Shown: positions 17,629-28,244, numbered from the stretch's first letter. The stretch is 64,000 bases of DNA from Nocardioides sp. (GCA_002729525.1 PBYI01000009.1:124001-188000), one strand, 5' to 3'. The notes: generated from the letters alone by a model not told the origin. Translations and numbers: made by a program.

Positions 17629-18912
17629 TCAGGGACGCTCGAGGATCGCGGTGACGCCCTGGCCGCCGGCGGCGCAGATCGAGATGACGCCCTTGCCGGA
17701 GCCGGTCTCGGCGAGCTGCTTGGCCAGGCTGGCCACGATGCGGCCACCGGTCGCGGCGAACGGGTGGCCCGCGGCGAGCGAGGAGCCGTTCACGTTGAGC
17801 TTGGCGCGGTCGATCGAGCCCATCGGGGCGTCGAGGCCGAGGCGCTCCTTGCAGAACACCGGGTCCTCCCACGCCTTGAGGGTGGCGAGCACCTGCGAGG
17901 CGAACGCCTCGTGGATCTCGTAGAAGTCGAAGTCACCGAGCGAGACGCCCTCGCGCTGGAGCATCCGCGACATCGCGTACGCCGGCGCCATGAGCAGGCC
18001 CTCGCCACCGTGGACGTAGTCGACGGCCGCGGTCTCCATCGCGGTGATGTAGGCCAGCACCGGCAGGCCGTGGGCCTCGGCCCACTCCTCCGACGCCAGC
18101 AGCACGACGGACGCGCCGTCGGTCAGCGGCGTGGAGTTGCCGGCGGTCATCGTGGCAGCCTCACCCTTGCCGAAGACCGGCTTGAGCTTGGCGAGCTTCT
18201 CCACCGACGACTCCGGGCGCAGGTTGTTGTCACGCTCGAGGCCGCGGAACGGCGACACCAGGTCGTCGTGGAAGCCGCGCTCGTACGACGCCGCGAGGCG
18301 CTGGTGCGAGGTGGCGGCCAGCTCGTCCTGGGCCTCGCGGGTGACCTGCCACTCCAGCGCGGTCAGCGCGGCGTGGTCGCCCATCGAGAGGCCGGTGCGG
18401 GGCTCGCCGTTCTGCGGGATCGCCAGGCCGATGTCGCCGGGGCGGATCTGGGCGAGGGCGGTGAGCCGGCTCTTGGTGTCGCGGGCGGCGTTGACCTTCA
18501 TCAGCTTCTTGCGGAGCTTCTCGCTGATGGCGACCGGAGCGTCGGAGGTGGTGTCGGTGCCACCGGCGATGCCGGCCTCGATCTGGCCGAGGGCGATCTT
18601 GTTGGCGACCTGGAAGGCGGCCTGGAGACCGGTGCCGCAGGCCTGCTGGATGTCGGTCGCCGGGGTGTCGGGGGCGAGCTTGGAGCCGAGGACGGACTCG
18701 CGGGTGAGGTTGAAGTCGCGGCTGTGCTTCAGCACGGCGCCGGCGACGACCTCCCCCAGCCGCTCGCCCTCGAGGCCGAAGCGGGTCACGAGGCCGTCGA
18801 TGGCCGCGGTGAGCATGTCCTGGTTGCTCGCCTCGGCGTAGGCGGAGTTGGAACGGGCGAACGGGATGCGGTTGCCGCCGATGACGGCCACGCGACGAGG
18901 CTTGTCGATCAT
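17629..18912 (-). CDS. fadA2: Acetyl-CoA C-acetyltransferase (thiolase, FadA2-like)
   Basis: Beta-ketothiolase of 427 aa for beta-oxidation or its reverse. The nucleophilic cysteine is in QQACGTG (residue 92), the histidine in AAGHPFAATGGR, and the second cysteine in CAAGGQG near the C-terminus. The ATG giving MIDKPRRVAVIGGNRIPF is preferred over a start 23 codons upstream, which would run into the promoter. It is divergent from fabG4 and the MaoC gene, the same order as Mycobacterium tuberculosis Rv0243/Rv0242c/Rv0241c, which supports the name. Confidence 0.93.
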   Translation of the reverse strand: MIDKPRRVAVIGGNRIPFARSNSAYAEASNQDMLTAAIDGLVTRFGLEGERLGEVVAGAVLKHSRDFNLTRESVLGSKLAPDTPATDIQQACGTGLQAAFQVANKIALGQIEAGIAGGTDTTSDAPVAISEKLRKKLMKVNAARDTKSRLTALAQIRPGDIGLAIPQNGEPRTGLSMGDHAALTALEWQVTREAQDELAATSHQRLAASYERGFHDDLVSPFRGLERDNNLRPESSVEKLAKLKPVFGKGEAATMTAGNSTPLTDGASVVLLASEEWAEAHGLPVLAYITAMETAAVDYVHGGEGLLMAPAYAMSRMLQREGVSLGDFDFYEIHEAFASQVLATLKAWEDPVFCKERLGLDAPMGSIDRAKLNVNGSSLAAGHPFAATGGRIVASLAKQLAETGSGKGVISICAAGGQGVTAILERP

Positions 18913-18982
18913 GCAACCATACTGACGGGTAACTACGCGTCCGCCAAGCCCGGTGAGGCCGACGTCACGAAATGTGGACACG

Positions 18983-19002
18983 GAGTTACACGACGAGTTA
19001 CA
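18983..19002. promoter_or_regulatory. Direct repeats GAGTTACA between divergent lipid genes
   Basis: Two copies of GAGTTACA (18983-18990 and 18995-19002), 12 bp apart, sit in the 182-bp divergent region of the thiolase and fabG genes. A TATGAC hexamer about 20 bp further could be the fabG -10. A third partial match (GTAACTAC, near 18929) lies close to the thiolase start. Regulator unknown. Confidence 0.4.
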
Positions 19003-19094
19003 TCACTCGTGGACCTGTATGACCTGCCGCCAGCAGGCACGCACCACCCGAGAACAGCCCAGCACCGCACCGACCACGGAGGCACTGCCGCACC

Positions 19095-20447
19095 ATGAGC
19101 GACCGCTACCAGGACTTCACCCGCACCCCGATCGGCAAGATCCTGGTCAAGAACCTCGGACTGCCCGCCCCGATGAAGCTCGACCGCTGGAGCGAGGGCG
19201 CGCCGCTCGTCGCCGGCACCGTGCTCGTCGGCGGCACCGGCCGCCTCGCCGAGTCGCTGCCGGGCCTGCTCGGCGACGTCCTCGGCGTCACCGCGACCAC
19301 CGCGCTGGCCGAGGAGGGTGAGGGCAGCAAGGCCAAGGGCCTGGTCTTCGACGCCACCGGGCTCACCGAGGCCGGCATGCTCTCGGCGCTGCGCGAGTTC
19401 TTCCAGCCGGTGATGCGGCGCCTGGAGTACTGCCCGCACGCCGTGGTCATCGGCACCCCGCCGGAGCAGGTCACGGGCGCCGAGCGCGTCGCCCAGCGGG
19501 CGCTCGAGGGCTTCACCCGCAGCCTCGGCAAGGAGATCGGCCGCGGCGGCACCGTCCAGCTGGTGTACGTCGCCGAGGGTGCCGAGGGCGGGCTGGCCAG
19601 CACCCTGGGCTTTCTGCTCTCGCCGAAGTCGGCGTACGTCTCGGGCCAGGTCGTGCGCATCGGCGCCACCGGCACCGACGTCCCCGAGCTGCCCGCCGTC
19701 GCCGAGGCCGCCAAGCCGCTGATGGGCAAGGTCGCCCTGGTCACCGGCGCCTCGCGCGGCATCGGCGAGCAGATCGCCCGCGTGCTGCACCGCGACGGCG
19801 CCACCGTCGTCGGCGTCGACGTGCCGCAGATGGCCAGCGACCTCCAGGTGCTCATGAAGGAGCTCGACGGCGACTGGCTCACCCTCGACATCACCGGCAA
19901 GGACGCCCCACAGCGGATCGCCCAGCACCTCAAGGACAAGCACGGCGGCGTCGACGTCGTCGTCCACAACGCCGGCATCCCCCGCGACAAGAAGCTCGCC
20001 AACATGGACGAGGGCCGCTGGGACTCCGTCATCGCGGTCAACCTCACCGCCCCCGAGCGGATCACCCGCGAGCTGCTCGAGCAGGGCCTGGTCAACACCC
20101 ACGGCTCGATCGTCGGCGTCGCCTCGATCGCCGGCATCGCGGGCAACGTCGGCCAGACCAACTACGCCGCCGCCAAGGCCGGCGTGATCGGCTTCGTCGA
20201 CTCCCTGGCCGACGAGATGACCGACGGCATCACCATCAACGCCGTCGCACCGGGCTTCATCGTCACCCAGATGACCGCCGCCGTGCCGTTCGCGACCCGT
20301 GAGGTTGGCCAGCGCCTCAACGCGATGTCGCAGGGCGGCCTGCCGGTCGATGTCGCCGAGACGATCGCCTGGTACGCCAACCCGGCGTCGAGCCTGGTCA
20401 ACGGCAACGTGGTCCGCGTGTGCGGCCAGATGATGCTGGGGGCCTGA
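19095..20447 (+). CDS. fabG: High-molecular-weight 3-oxoacyl-ACP/CoA reductase (FabG4-type)
   Basis: 450-aa short-chain dehydrogenase of the FabG4 class: a degenerate N-terminal flavodoxin-like domain of about 200 residues precedes the catalytic SDR domain. The cofactor loop is VTGASRGIGEQIA (about residue 216), and the catalytic Ser, Tyr and Lys lie in VGVASIAG and NYAAAKAG. These enzymes reduce 3-oxoacyl-CoA, usually with NADH. A GGAGG precedes the ATG. The MaoC gene starts one base after its stop, so the two form an operon for consecutive steps of acyl-chain processing. Confidence 0.93.
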   Translation: MSDRYQDFTRTPIGKILVKNLGLPAPMKLDRWSEGAPLVAGTVLVGGTGRLAESLPGLLGDVLGVTATTALAEEGEGSKAKGLVFDATGLTEAGMLSALREFFQPVMRRLEYCPHAVVIGTPPEQVTGAERVAQRALEGFTRSLGKEIGRGGTVQLVYVAEGAEGGLASTLGFLLSPKSAYVSGQVVRIGATGTDVPELPAVAEAAKPLMGKVALVTGASRGIGEQIARVLHRDGATVVGVDVPQMASDLQVLMKELDGDWLTLDITGKDAPQRIAQHLKDKHGGVDVVVHNAGIPRDKKLANMDEGRWDSVIAVNLTAPERITRELLEQGLVNTHGSIVGVASIAGIAGNVGQTNYAAAKAGVIGFVDSLADEMTDGITINAVAPGFIVTQMTAAVPFATREVGQRLNAMSQGGLPVDVAETIAWYANPASSLVNGNVVRVCGQMMLGA

Positions 20448-20448
20448 G

Positions 20449-21348
20449 ATGGCCGACTCCCCCGCCGCCACCGCGACCAGCACCATCGAGCCGCCCAGCG
20501 GCCTCTCGGTGCTGCTCAAGGCCGCACTCCCGTCGCTCCCGGTCGTCAACCAGCTGCCCGGCGTCCGCAAGGCCTCGCGCGACGGCTTCGCCGGGCTGTC
20601 GTACTCCCGCCCGCCCGTCAGCGTCGAGCGCGCCGCGGTCGAGGCGTTCGCCGACGTCTGCGGCTTCCCGCACAAGGACGTCGTCCCGCTCCCCTACCCG
20701 CACCTGCTCGCCTTCGGGCTGCAGATGGCGATCATGAGCGACCCGGCCTTCCCGGCACCCGCCGTCGGCACCGTGCACCTGGAGAACTCCATCACCCAGC
20801 ACCGGCCGATCCGCATCGGCGAGACGCTGTCGGTGACCGAGCACGTCGGCGCCCCGGTGCCGCACCCCAAGGGCACCGTCTACGAGTTCGTCACCGAGAT
20901 CCGCGTCGGCGACACCTCCGGTGAGCTGGTCTGGGAGGAGACCTCGGCCTACCTGCGCCGCGGGAAGTCCGACAAGGACGCCTCCTACGGCACCGTGTTC
21001 CCCGAGGCGAGCCCGTCCGGCGTGGTGTGGCGGCTCCCGGCGGATCTCGGCCGGCAGTACGCCGCGGTCTCCGGCGACCACAACCCGATCCACCTCTACC
21101 CGGTGACCGCGAAGGCGCTGGGGTTCCCGCGTCAGATCGCGCACGGCATGTGGACGATGGCGCGCTGCGTGGCGCACCTGGAGAACCGACTCCCGGACGC
21201 CGTGCGCGTCGACGTGGCCTTCAAGAAGCCGGTGCTCCTGCCCGGCAAGGTCGAGTACGGCGCCACGCCGGTCGACCGGGGCTACGCGTTCGGGCTCACC
21301 AGCACCTCGGGCAAGCCGCACCTGGCGGGGCGCACCACCGCGCTCTGA
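20449..21348 (+). CDS. MaoC-family (R)-specific enoyl-CoA hydratase, HtdX-like
   Basis: 299-aa double-hotdog hydratase. The catalytic hydratase-2 motif is SGDHNPIHLYPVTAKALGF (near base 21070; Asp and His catalytic), followed by the helix IAHGMWTMARC. The N-terminal hotdog is degenerate, as in HtdX. It would hydrate trans-2-enoyl thioesters to the 3R-hydroxy substrate of the upstream FabG4-like reductase. Spacing of one base shows tight coupling. Confidence 0.9.
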   Translation: MADSPAATATSTIEPPSGLSVLLKAALPSLPVVNQLPGVRKASRDGFAGLSYSRPPVSVERAAVEAFADVCGFPHKDVVPLPYPHLLAFGLQMAIMSDPAFPAPAVGTVHLENSITQHRPIRIGETLSVTEHVGAPVPHPKGTVYEFVTEIRVGDTSGELVWEETSAYLRRGKSDKDASYGTVFPEASPSGVVWRLPADLGRQYAAVSGDHNPIHLYPVTAKALGFPRQIAHGMWTMARCVAHLENRLPDAVRVDVAFKKPVLLPGKVEYGATPVDRGYAFGLTSTSGKPHLAGRTTAL

Positions 21349-21353
21349 GCCCC

Positions 21354-21392
21354 CGGTCGTCGGGCGCCCGGTCCTCGGGCGCTCGACGACCG
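21354..21392. terminator. 16-bp hairpin between convergent maoC and tesB genes
   Basis: CGGTCGTCGGGCGCCC (21354-21369) pairs with GGGCGCTCGACGACCG (21377-21392) with one G-T pair and a 7-nt loop. It fills the 52-bp gap between two converging stops and shares the GGTCGTCGGGC core of the repeat at 9571. Confidence 0.65.
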
Positions 21393-21400
21393 CGGAGCCG

Positions 21401-22303
21401 TCAGCGCTTGGGCCGGATCAGCCCCTCCTGGGCGACCGTCGCCACCAGCGTCCCGTCGGCGGTGAACACCCGCCCGAGCGACAGCCCGCGGCCGCCGCTG
21501 GCCGACGGCGACCACTGGTCGTAGAGCCAGTACTCGTCGACGCGGAACGGCCGGTGGAACCAGATCGTGTGGTCGAGCGAGGCCATCATCGTCTGGTCGG
21601 GCGTGCGTCCGTGCGCGGCCAGCGAGGCGCCCAGCAGCGACACGTCACTGGCGAAGGTGAAGAGCGCCAGGTGCGTGAGCGGCTCGTCGCCGATCTCGCC
21701 CACCACACGGATCCACGACCGCGACTGCGACGGGTGCTCGGGGTCGGGCTCGATGCCGCGCCCCGACGCGCCCATCCAGCGGATGTCGAGAGCGCCCCAC
21801 TCCTTGAGCAGCTGCTCGGACTCGGTCGTGCCCCGCTTGCGGACGATGTCGAGCATGTCGATGCCCTGCTCGGGCGCCGCCACCTCGGGCATCAGCTCCT
21901 GGTGCTCCAGGCCCTCCTCGAGGCGCTGGAAGCTCAGGGTCTGGTAGTAGATCGCCCGGCCGTGCTGGCGGGCCACGACGCGACGGGTCGCGAAGGAGCG
22001 GCCGTCGCGGATGCGCTCGACGTCGTAGATGATCGGGACGCCGTAGTCGCCGGGCAGCAGGAAGTAGGAGTGCAGCGAGTGCACGTGCCAGTCGGCCTCG
22101 ACGGTGCGGGCGCCGGCGATGAGCGACTGCGCGGCGACCTGGCCGCCGAAGACGCGGTCGCGAGTCGAGTCCGGGTGCCGACCGCGGAAGAGGTCGACGT
22201 CGAGCTCCTCGAGGTCCATCAGCCGGACCAGCTCTCGGCCCTGGTCGGCCACCGCAGGGGCGCCGTCGGCAGCGGCGTCGGCAGCGGCGTCGGGCGCGCT
22301 CAC
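21401..22303 (-). CDS. tesB: Acyl-CoA thioesterase II
   Basis: 300-aa double-hotdog TesB thioesterase that releases fatty acid from acyl-CoA. Diagnostic segments are RVFGGQVAAQSLIAGARTV, VHSLHSYFLLPGD, and ASLDHTIWFHRPFRVDEYW with the catalytic aspartate in LDHT. The N-terminus (residues 1-20) is a low-complexity Ala/Asp tail from a GCGTCGGCAGCG-type repeat. It overlaps the upstream PAC2 gene by 4 bp. Confidence 0.95.
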   Translation of the reverse strand: MSAPDAAADAAADGAPAVADQGRELVRLMDLEELDVDLFRGRHPDSTRDRVFGGQVAAQSLIAGARTVEADWHVHSLHSYFLLPGDYGVPIIYDVERIRDGRSFATRRVVARQHGRAIYYQTLSFQRLEEGLEHQELMPEVAAPEQGIDMLDIVRKRGTTESEQLLKEWGALDIRWMGASGRGIEPDPEHPSQSRSWIRVVGEIGDEPLTHLALFTFASDVSLLGASLAAHGRTPDQTMMASLDHTIWFHRPFRVDEYWLYDQWSPSASGGRGLSLGRVFTADGTLVATVAQEGLIRPKR

Positions 22304-23271
22304 GGCGTACCTCCGTTGGACCAGCCGGTCTCGCCGTCGCTGCCGTCGCCGTCGTCGCCGTCGGCGAGCCCGGCGAGGAACTGCTCGAACTCCTGGCCGA
22401 TCTCCTCACCGGTGGGCAGCGGCTGGTCGTCGGCGAGCAGGCTGCGACCGTTCTCCTCCGCCTCGGCGAAGGTGTCGTACTGCTGCTCCAGCGAGGCGAC
22501 CACCTCGGCGACCTCCTCGTTGTCGGCGAGGTAGCGACCGATCTCGGCCTCGCGCTCGTCGGCGGCGGTGCGCAGGTCGGAGAGGTCGACGGTGATCCGT
22601 CCGGCCTTCTCGACCTCCTCCAGCAGCGACACCGCGGCCTGCGGGTAGTCGAGCTGGGCGAGGTAGTGCGGCACGTGGGCGACGAAGCCCATCGAGTCGT
22701 GACCCCACTCCCCGAGCCGGATCTCCAGCAGCGCCTGCGCCGAGCTCGGCACCCGCAGCTCCTGGCGCCACGGGCTGGTGGCGGTGAGCAGCGAGGCGTC
22801 GTTGGCGTGCGGGGTGATGGCGATCGGACGGGTGTGCGGCACGGCCATCGGCACCGAGCCCATCTGCACGACGCGGGTGACGCCGAACCGCTCGACGACC
22901 TCGCGGACCGCGCGCACGAAGGCCTCCCAGCGGTTGTCGGGCTCGGGGCCGTGCAGCAGGAGGTACGGCGTGCCGCCGGCGTCGCGGAGCAGCCGGACGA
23001 CCAGGCGCGGCGCCTCGTAGTCCTCGTAGTGGTCGCGCGCGAAGGTCACCGGGGGCCGCCGGGCGCGGTAGTCGTGGAACGCGTCGACCTCGAACGTCGC
23101 GACGACGGAGCCGCCGGGCGCGCTGCCGCCGACAGAGGCCAGGTGGGTCGCGGCGAGGCCGGCCGAGCTGCCGGCGTCCAGGAAGCCCTCCAGCGCGACG
23201 ACCATGGTCAACCGACCGGACTCGGGGAGGTCGGGCACGTCGTCGACGATGTGCACCAGTCGTTCACTCAC
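22300..23271 (-). CDS. PAC2-family protein
   Basis: 323 aa with a PAC2 (proteasome assembly chaperone 2-like) ATP-grasp-associated domain: TMVVALEGFLDAGSSAG near the start, then VVQMGSVPMAVPHTRP in the middle. The C-terminal third is acidic and helical. In actinobacteria these genes are widespread; a proteasome role has been proposed but is unproved. It is transcribed with tesB. Confidence 0.88.
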   Translation of the reverse strand: MSERLVHIVDDVPDLPESGRLTMVVALEGFLDAGSSAGLAATHLASVGGSAPGGSVVATFEVDAFHDYRARRPPVTFARDHYEDYEAPRLVVRLLRDAGGTPYLLLHGPEPDNRWEAFVRAVREVVERFGVTRVVQMGSVPMAVPHTRPIAITPHANDASLLTATSPWRQELRVPSSAQALLEIRLGEWGHDSMGFVAHVPHYLAQLDYPQAAVSLLEEVEKAGRITVDLSDLRTAADEREAEIGRYLADNEEVAEVVASLEQQYDTFAEAEENGRSLLADDQPLPTGEEIGQEFEQFLAGLADGDDGDGSDGETGWSNGGTP

Positions 23272-23280
23272 GCCGACACG

Positions 23281-24831
23281 CTATCCGCCGGTCGCCTCGG
23301 CGGTGGTGGTCGGCTCGCCGTCCGGGACCCTGCTGGTGTCCGGGCTCACCGGCTCGTCGGTGTCCGGGCTCTCCGTGGCCACCGCGGCCGGGTCGTACGT
23401 CGTCAGCATCAGGCGGGCGCCGCGCCGGGCGAGCTGGTCGGTCGACAGCCCGAGGACCCGGCCCACCACGTCGTCGGGGTCCTCCCCGGCCGCCACACCG
23501 GCGGTGACCTCGTCGAGCAGCGTCCACGGCGCGGTGGGGCCGTACGTCGCGGCGACGTACTCGCAGGTCCACCAGGCGAGGGCGTAGTCGACCTCGGGTG
23601 CGTCGTGGAAGACGGCATCGGCGGGCATGCCCTCGATCCCGTCCCGCGCGGCGTCGAGGGCCTCCTCGGGCACGGTGCGCCGGGTGGGTGGGAGCGCCTG
23701 GACGGACGTCCACTCCGCGAGGCCCTCGGTGAGCCACACGGGGGCGCCGGTGTCGCGCTCCCCGACGGCCACGTGGACGAGCTCGTGGCGCACGAGGCGT
23801 CCGCGGGTCACCACGGACTCCCCCAGCACGCGCGGCTGGAGCAGCACCCGGCGCGACGCGACGGCCGGCGTGCCGCTCGCGTCGACCGGCCCTGTCGGCA
23901 CGCTCACCGTGAGCCCGTCGAGCGCGTCCGCGTCGCCACCGGGTACGCCGGTCAGGCCGTCGAGGAAGGCGTCGTCACCCAGCAGGTAGACCACGACCCG
24001 GCCGTCCCAGTCGGGGAAGCGTGAGCGGACGTCGTCGCGCGCGGCCTCCACGACCCGCAGCAGCCGGTCGGCCTGGCCGGCCGTGCCGGCGTCGAGCACG
24101 GCGAGCACGCCGTCGACGTCGCGCACCGTGACCGGCTCGAGGTCCCACGGCTGCGACCCGACGCGGTTCTCGGCCTCCCAGGCGGCGTCGGAGGTCGAGG
24201 TCAGCACCTGGCGCCCTCCCGGGGTCGGGGAGAAGCGGAGGCGGTCGAAGGTGCGCACGGCGGCCACGTCGTAGCCGGCGAGGCGGGTGCTCACCTCGAC
24301 CACGACCCAGTGGTCGTCGCCGTCGCGCACCAGGCTGCGCCGGTCGAGCCGGTAGGTCAGCTCGGCGAGCGGGAGCTGGGCGAGGTTGTCGAAATAGGCG
24401 CCCTGGGAGGCGGCCAGCCCGTCGCCGACGTCGGCGAGGAAGGCGTCGCGGTCGCCGGCGAGCACCGCCGCCGAGCGGCGGGTCAGCAGCCGGGCGAGGG
24501 TGCGGGCGAGGTCACGCGGCACCCGTACGCCGGACACGTCGGGCACGTCGGTGCCGCCGACGACGGCGCCGGGAGCGGCGTCCTCCGCGGTCCCCGAGGC
24601 GGCTGCGGCGTCCTCCGCGGAGGTCGCCGGACCGCTGGTCGGTTCCGTCGTCGCGGCGCCCTGCGCGACCGAGGAGGGGGCGCCGTCGGAGCACCCGGCG
24701 GCCACGAGCGCGAGCACGCCGCACAGCAGGGCGGCGACGACGCGGCGTACGACCTGGTCCGCCGCGCCCGGTCCCCCGGCCGTCGGTGCGGCCGGGCGTG
24801 ACGGGGGTCGGTCAGGAGGTGTGCTCGGCAT
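23281..24831 (-). CDS. Lipoprotein with gluzincin-like (HExxH) peptidase domain
   Basis: 516 aa. A signal with lipobox LVAAGC (residues about 43-48) predicts a membrane-anchored lipoprotein; a start nearer the signal is possible, since the chosen ATG overlaps the end of dxs by 20 bp. After a low-complexity Ala/Thr/Glu linker, the C-terminal half has [10 protein letters not shown] (near base 23785) and, 17 residues on, LTEGLAEW, the spacing of peptidase MA-like zinc proteases. Substrate unknown. Probably cotranscribed with dxs. Confidence 0.75.
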   Translation of the reverse strand: MPSTPPDRPPSRPAAPTAGGPGAADQVVRRVVAALLCGVLALVAAGCSDGAPSSVAQGAATTEPTSGPATSAEDAAAASGTAEDAAPGAVVGGTDVPDVSGVRVPRDLARTLARLLTRRSAAVLAGDRDAFLADVGDGLAASQGAYFDNLAQLPLAELTYRLDRRSLVRDGDDHWVVVEVSTRLAGYDVAAVRTFDRLRFSPTPGGRQVLTSTSDAAWEAENRVGSQPWDLEPVTVRDVDGVLAVLDAGTAGQADRLLRVVEAARDDVRSRFPDWDGRVVVYLLGDDAFLDGLTGVPGGDADALDGLTVSVPTGPVDASGTPAVASRRVLLQPRVLGESVVTRGRLVRHELVHVAVGERDTGAPVWLTEGLAEWTSVQALPPTRRTVPEEALDAARDGIEGMPADAVFHDAPEVDYALAWWTCEYVAATYGPTAPWTLLDEVTAGVAAGEDPDDVVGRVLGLSTDQLARRGARLMLTTYDPAAVATESPDTDEPVSPDTSRVPDGEPTTTAEATGG

Positions 24832-26716
24832 CGAGGAGGGTCCGGCCGTCCGCGATGGCGGCGACGTCCTCGACGATCCCGCGGGCGAGGGCCTGCGGCG
24901 CGAGGCCGATCCGCTCGAGGATGGCGCCCCGCTTGGCGTGGTCGAGGAACTCCTGCGGGATGCCGTGCAGGCGGAACGGCGTGCGCACGCCCTCGTCGAC
25001 GAGCGTCTGGAGCAGCACCGAGCCGACGCCGCCGACGCGGCCGTTGTCCTCGATACTGACGACGAGCCGGTGGGTGCGCGCCAGGTCGACGAGCACCGGG
25101 TCGACCGGCTTGACCCAGCGCGGGTCGACGACGGTCACGCCGAGGCCCTGGTCGACCAGGCGCTGCGCCACCTCGACACCGGTGGTGGCCATCGCGCCGG
25201 CGGTGACGATGAGGACGTCCTCGGTGCCCTCGCGCACCAGCACGTCGACACCGCCGACCCGCTCGACCGCCGGTACGTCGTCCGGCGGCGGGCCCTTGGG
25301 GAAGCGCACCACGGTGGGCGCGTCGTCGACGTCGACCGCCTCGTCGAGGAGCTCCTTCAGCCGGGCGACGTCGCGCGGCGCGGCGAGCCGCAGACCCGGC
25401 ACGACCTGCAGCACCGACATGTCCCACATGCCGTTGTGGCTGGCGCCGTCGTCGCCGGTGACGCCCGACCGGTCGAGCACGAAGGTGACGCCGCAGCGGT
25501 GCAGCGCGCAGTCCATCAGCACCTGGTCGAAGGCGCGGTTGAGGAACGTCGCGTAGACCGCGAAGACGGGGTGCAGACCGGCCATCGCCATGCCGGCGGC
25601 CGAGGTGGCGGCGTGCTGCTCGGCGATGCCGACGTCGAAGGTGCGGCGCGGGTAGGCGGCCTGGAACCGGTCGAGCCCGACCGGGTGCATCATCGCGGCG
25701 GTGATCGCCACGACGTCGTCACGGCGGGCGCCGATCTCGAGCATGTGCTGGGCGAAGTGGTCGGTCCAGATCCTGCCCTTGGGCTTCTCGGCCCCGGTCT
25801 GCACGTCGAAGGGGCCGGGTGCGTGGAACTGGTCGGCCTCGTGCCGCTCGGCCGGGTCGTAGCCGTAGCCCTTGCGCGTGATCGCGTGCACGATGACCGG
25901 GCCGTTGAACCGCTTGGCCTGCGACAGCGCCTGCTCCATCGCGCCGCGGTCGTGCCCGTCGACCGGGCCGACGTACTTCAGGCCGAGGTCCTCGAAGAGC
26001 CCCTGCGGCGCAAGGGCGTCCTTGACGCCCTTCTTCATCGCGTGCAGGGCGTCGTACGCCGCCGGGCCGACGCCGGGGACGGCGTTGAGGCGGCGCTTGA
26101 CCAGGTCGAGGACGGACTCGTAGCGCGGGTTGGTGCGCAGCGCGGTGAGTGCGGTGGCCAGGCCGCCGATGGTAGGGGTGTAGGAGCGCCCGTTGTCGTT
26201 GACGACGATGACGAGCTTGCTGTCCTTGGCGATCGCGATGTTGTTGAGCGCCTCCCAGGCCATGCCGCCGGTGAGCGCGCCGTCGCCGATGACGGCGACG
26301 ACGTGGCGGTCCTCGCCGCGGACCGCGAAGCCCTTGGCGAGTCCATCGGCGTAGCTCAGCGCGGTGGAGGCGTGGGAGTTCTCGACGATGTCGTGCTCGG
26401 ACTCCGCCTGGCTCGGGTAGCCGCTCATGCCGCCCTCGCGGCGCAGAGTGCCGAAGTCGGCGACCCGGCCCGTGACGAGCTTGTGCACGTAGGACTGGTG
26501 CCCGGTGTCGAAGACGACGCGGTCGCGCGGGGAGTCGAAGACGCGGTGCATGGCCAGCGTCAGCTCGACGACGCCGAGGTTGGGTCCGAGGTGCCCGCTG
26601 TTGGTGGCGACGGTGCGGATGAGCAGGTCGCGGATCTCGGCGGCGAGCTGCTCGAGCTGCGCGTCGTCGAGGCCGCGCAGGTCGCGGGGTCCGGTGATCG
26701 ACTCCAGCAGGGACAT
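24812..26716 (-). CDS. dxs: 1-deoxy-D-xylulose-5-phosphate synthase
   Basis: First enzyme of the MEP isoprenoid pathway, also supplying precursor for thiamine and pyridoxal. It condenses pyruvate with glyceraldehyde-3-phosphate using ThDP. 634 aa with [16 protein letters not shown] and a distal VNDN (ThDP/Mg site, near base 26210-26290), the C-terminal transketolase domain ([19 protein letters not shown]) and GGVGSV near the end. The ATG at 26716 gives MSLLESI; a GTG 21 bp upstream overlaps the preceding stop (GTGA) and cannot be excluded. Confidence 0.97.
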   Translation of the reverse strand: MSLLESITGPRDLRGLDDAQLEQLAAEIRDLLIRTVATNSGHLGPNLGVVELTLAMHRVFDSPRDRVVFDTGHQSYVHKLVTGRVADFGTLRREGGMSGYPSQAESEHDIVENSHASTALSYADGLAKGFAVRGEDRHVVAVIGDGALTGGMAWEALNNIAIAKDSKLVIVVNDNGRSYTPTIGGLATALTALRTNPRYESVLDLVKRRLNAVPGVGPAAYDALHAMKKGVKDALAPQGLFEDLGLKYVGPVDGHDRGAMEQALSQAKRFNGPVIVHAITRKGYGYDPAERHEADQFHAPGPFDVQTGAEKPKGRIWTDHFAQHMLEIGARRDDVVAITAAMMHPVGLDRFQAAYPRRTFDVGIAEQHAATSAAGMAMAGLHPVFAVYATFLNRAFDQVLMDCALHRCGVTFVLDRSGVTGDDGASHNGMWDMSVLQVVPGLRLAAPRDVARLKELLDEAVDVDDAPTVVRFPKGPPPDDVPAVERVGGVDVLVREGTEDVLIVTAGAMATTGVEVAQRLVDQGLGVTVVDPRWVKPVDPVLVDLARTHRLVVSIEDNGRVGGVGSVLLQTLVDEGVRTPFRLHGIPQEFLDHAKRGAILERIGLAPQALARGIVEDVAAIADGRTLLDAEHTS

Positions 26717-26733
26717 GGGCGAGAGTCTACGAG

Positions 26734-27690
26734 TCACGCGGTGCCGGACGACGAACCGCCGAGATCGTGCACGGCGACGGCGGGCTCGTGCAGGCTGCCG
26801 AGCCAGACCCGGCCCTCGTGCTCCCGCACGCCGGTGACCATGTGGTAGCCGGAGGAGTCCAGGTCGAGGTCGTGCACGAGTGCGCCGGCGTCGTCGTACG
26901 CCTGGACGCGGACGGTGCGCTTCGGCGCCGGCTGCACCTTCTCGGGCAGCTTGGTGACCAGTCGGCGCAGGGCCAGCGGGCCCTGCTGGAGGCGCTCGAC
27001 CACCGGGTCCTTCGGGCTGGCCAGGGTGATCCAGATCAGCCCGTCGGAGCCGCGGGCGATGTTGTCGGGGTAGCCGGGCAGGTCGGCGCAGAGCCGGTCA
27101 CGCATGCCCGCCCGCTCACCGGTCAGCCACAGGCGTACGACGGAGCGCCCGGCGGTCTCGGCGACGCAGACGTATTCCTCGGCCGCCGAGAGCGCGACGC
27201 CGTTGGCGAAGGCGAGCTGGTCGACGACGACCGTGACAGTGCCGTCCGGGTCGCGGCGCATCAGCCGGCCGGTGCGGGTGTTCTGGACGAAGTCGGCCTT
27301 CCAGTCCTCGATGCCGAAGCGCAGCGAGGAGTCGGAGAACCACACGGTGCCGTCGGAGGCGATCGCGGCGTTGTTGCAGAACTTCATCGGCGCGCCACCG
27401 ACCGCGTCGAGGACGGCCTCGACTCCACCGGTCGCCGGGTCGACCCGCAGCAGGCCCCGGTGCGCGTCGCAGACCATGAGCCGGCCGTCGCCGTCGATCT
27501 CGATGCCGAGCGGGCGGCCGCCGGTGTGCGCGACCTTCTCGACGGTGCGGCCGTCGTGGCTGACCCGGTGGATCGCGCCGTCCTCGGTGCCGGTGAAGAC
27601 GCTGCCCTCGTGCGGCCCGTGGGTGGCGACGACGACGTCCTCGGCGCCGGGTCCGTCGACGGGGACCACGGTCAGGTCGGTGCGGGTCAT
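26734..27690 (-). CDS. SMP-30/strictosidine-synthase-like beta-propeller protein
   Basis: 318 aa of repeated beta-propeller blades ([66 protein letters not shown]), the pattern of SMP-30/gluconolactonase or strictosidine-synthase relatives. The substrate is probably a lactone or ester, but activity cannot be assigned. The ATG has an AGGAGG 7-8 bp upstream and overlaps the Nudix stop. Confidence 0.82.
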   Translation of the reverse strand: MTRTDLTVVPVDGPGAEDVVVATHGPHEGSVFTGTEDGAIHRVSHDGRTVEKVAHTGGRPLGIEIDGDGRLMVCDAHRGLLRVDPATGGVEAVLDAVGGAPMKFCNNAAIASDGTVWFSDSSLRFGIEDWKADFVQNTRTGRLMRRDPDGTVTVVVDQLAFANGVALSAAEEYVCVAETAGRSVVRLWLTGERAGMRDRLCADLPGYPDNIARGSDGLIWITLASPKDPVVERLQQGPLALRRLVTKLPEKVQPAPKRTVRVQAYDDAGALVHDLDLDSSGYHMVTGVREHEGRVWLGSLHEPAVAVHDLGGSSSGTA

Positions 27691-28157
27691 CGGGCTGCCT
27701 CCTGGGAGCCCGCGCTCGTCCGGCGGGCGGTCTCGGTGAGCGTGCGGTGGAGCGGGGACCCGACGAACCCGGGCAGCGCGGCGGCGGCACCCCGGGTCAG
27801 GGGCAGGCCGAGCGCCGTGGCCGGGTCGACGAAGACGATCCGGCGGCCCTCCCCCACGACGACCGCGTCGTCGGTGAGGTCGGTGGCGGCGGCGTACAGG
27901 CGCACCCGGTCGAGGGTGTCGTAGGCCTCGTGGAAGACCTCGACCTCGCCGTGCTCGACGAGCGTGCCAGGAGGCAGGCGTACGCCGGACTCCTCGGCGA
28001 GCTCGCGGTAAGCCGCGGCCTCGTGCTCCTCGCCGTCCTCGACGTGCCCGCCGGGGAAGCCCCAGCACTCCGGGTCGATCACCGGGTGCTCGTCGCGCTC
28101 CTGCAGGAGGAGCCAGCCGCGCGGGTCGACCAGCACGACGGAGGAGAACCGGTGCAC
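27687..28157 (-). CDS. Nudix hydrolase
   Basis: 156-aa NTP/NDP-sugar-type pyrophosphohydrolase. The complete Nudix box GGHVEDGEEHEAAAYRELAE continuing ESGV (near base 28020) has both metal-binding glutamates. Start is a GTG. It overlaps the downstream SMP-30-like gene by 4 bp. Substrate not predictable. Confidence 0.9.
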   Translation of the reverse strand: MHRFSSVVLVDPRGWLLLQERDEHPVIDPECWGFPGGHVEDGEEHEAAAYRELAEESGVRLPPGTLVEHGEVEVFHEAYDTLDRVRLYAAATDLTDDAVVVGEGRRIVFVDPATALGLPLTRGAAAALPGFVGSPLHRTLTETARRTSAGSQEAAR

Positions 28158-28244
28158 GCCGCGACCCTAGTCGCTCGCGGCGTGCGTCACCTCACACCCC
28201 GGTCGCACCCGGGGACCGAGCGGTCACCGCCCATGGTCGGACCC

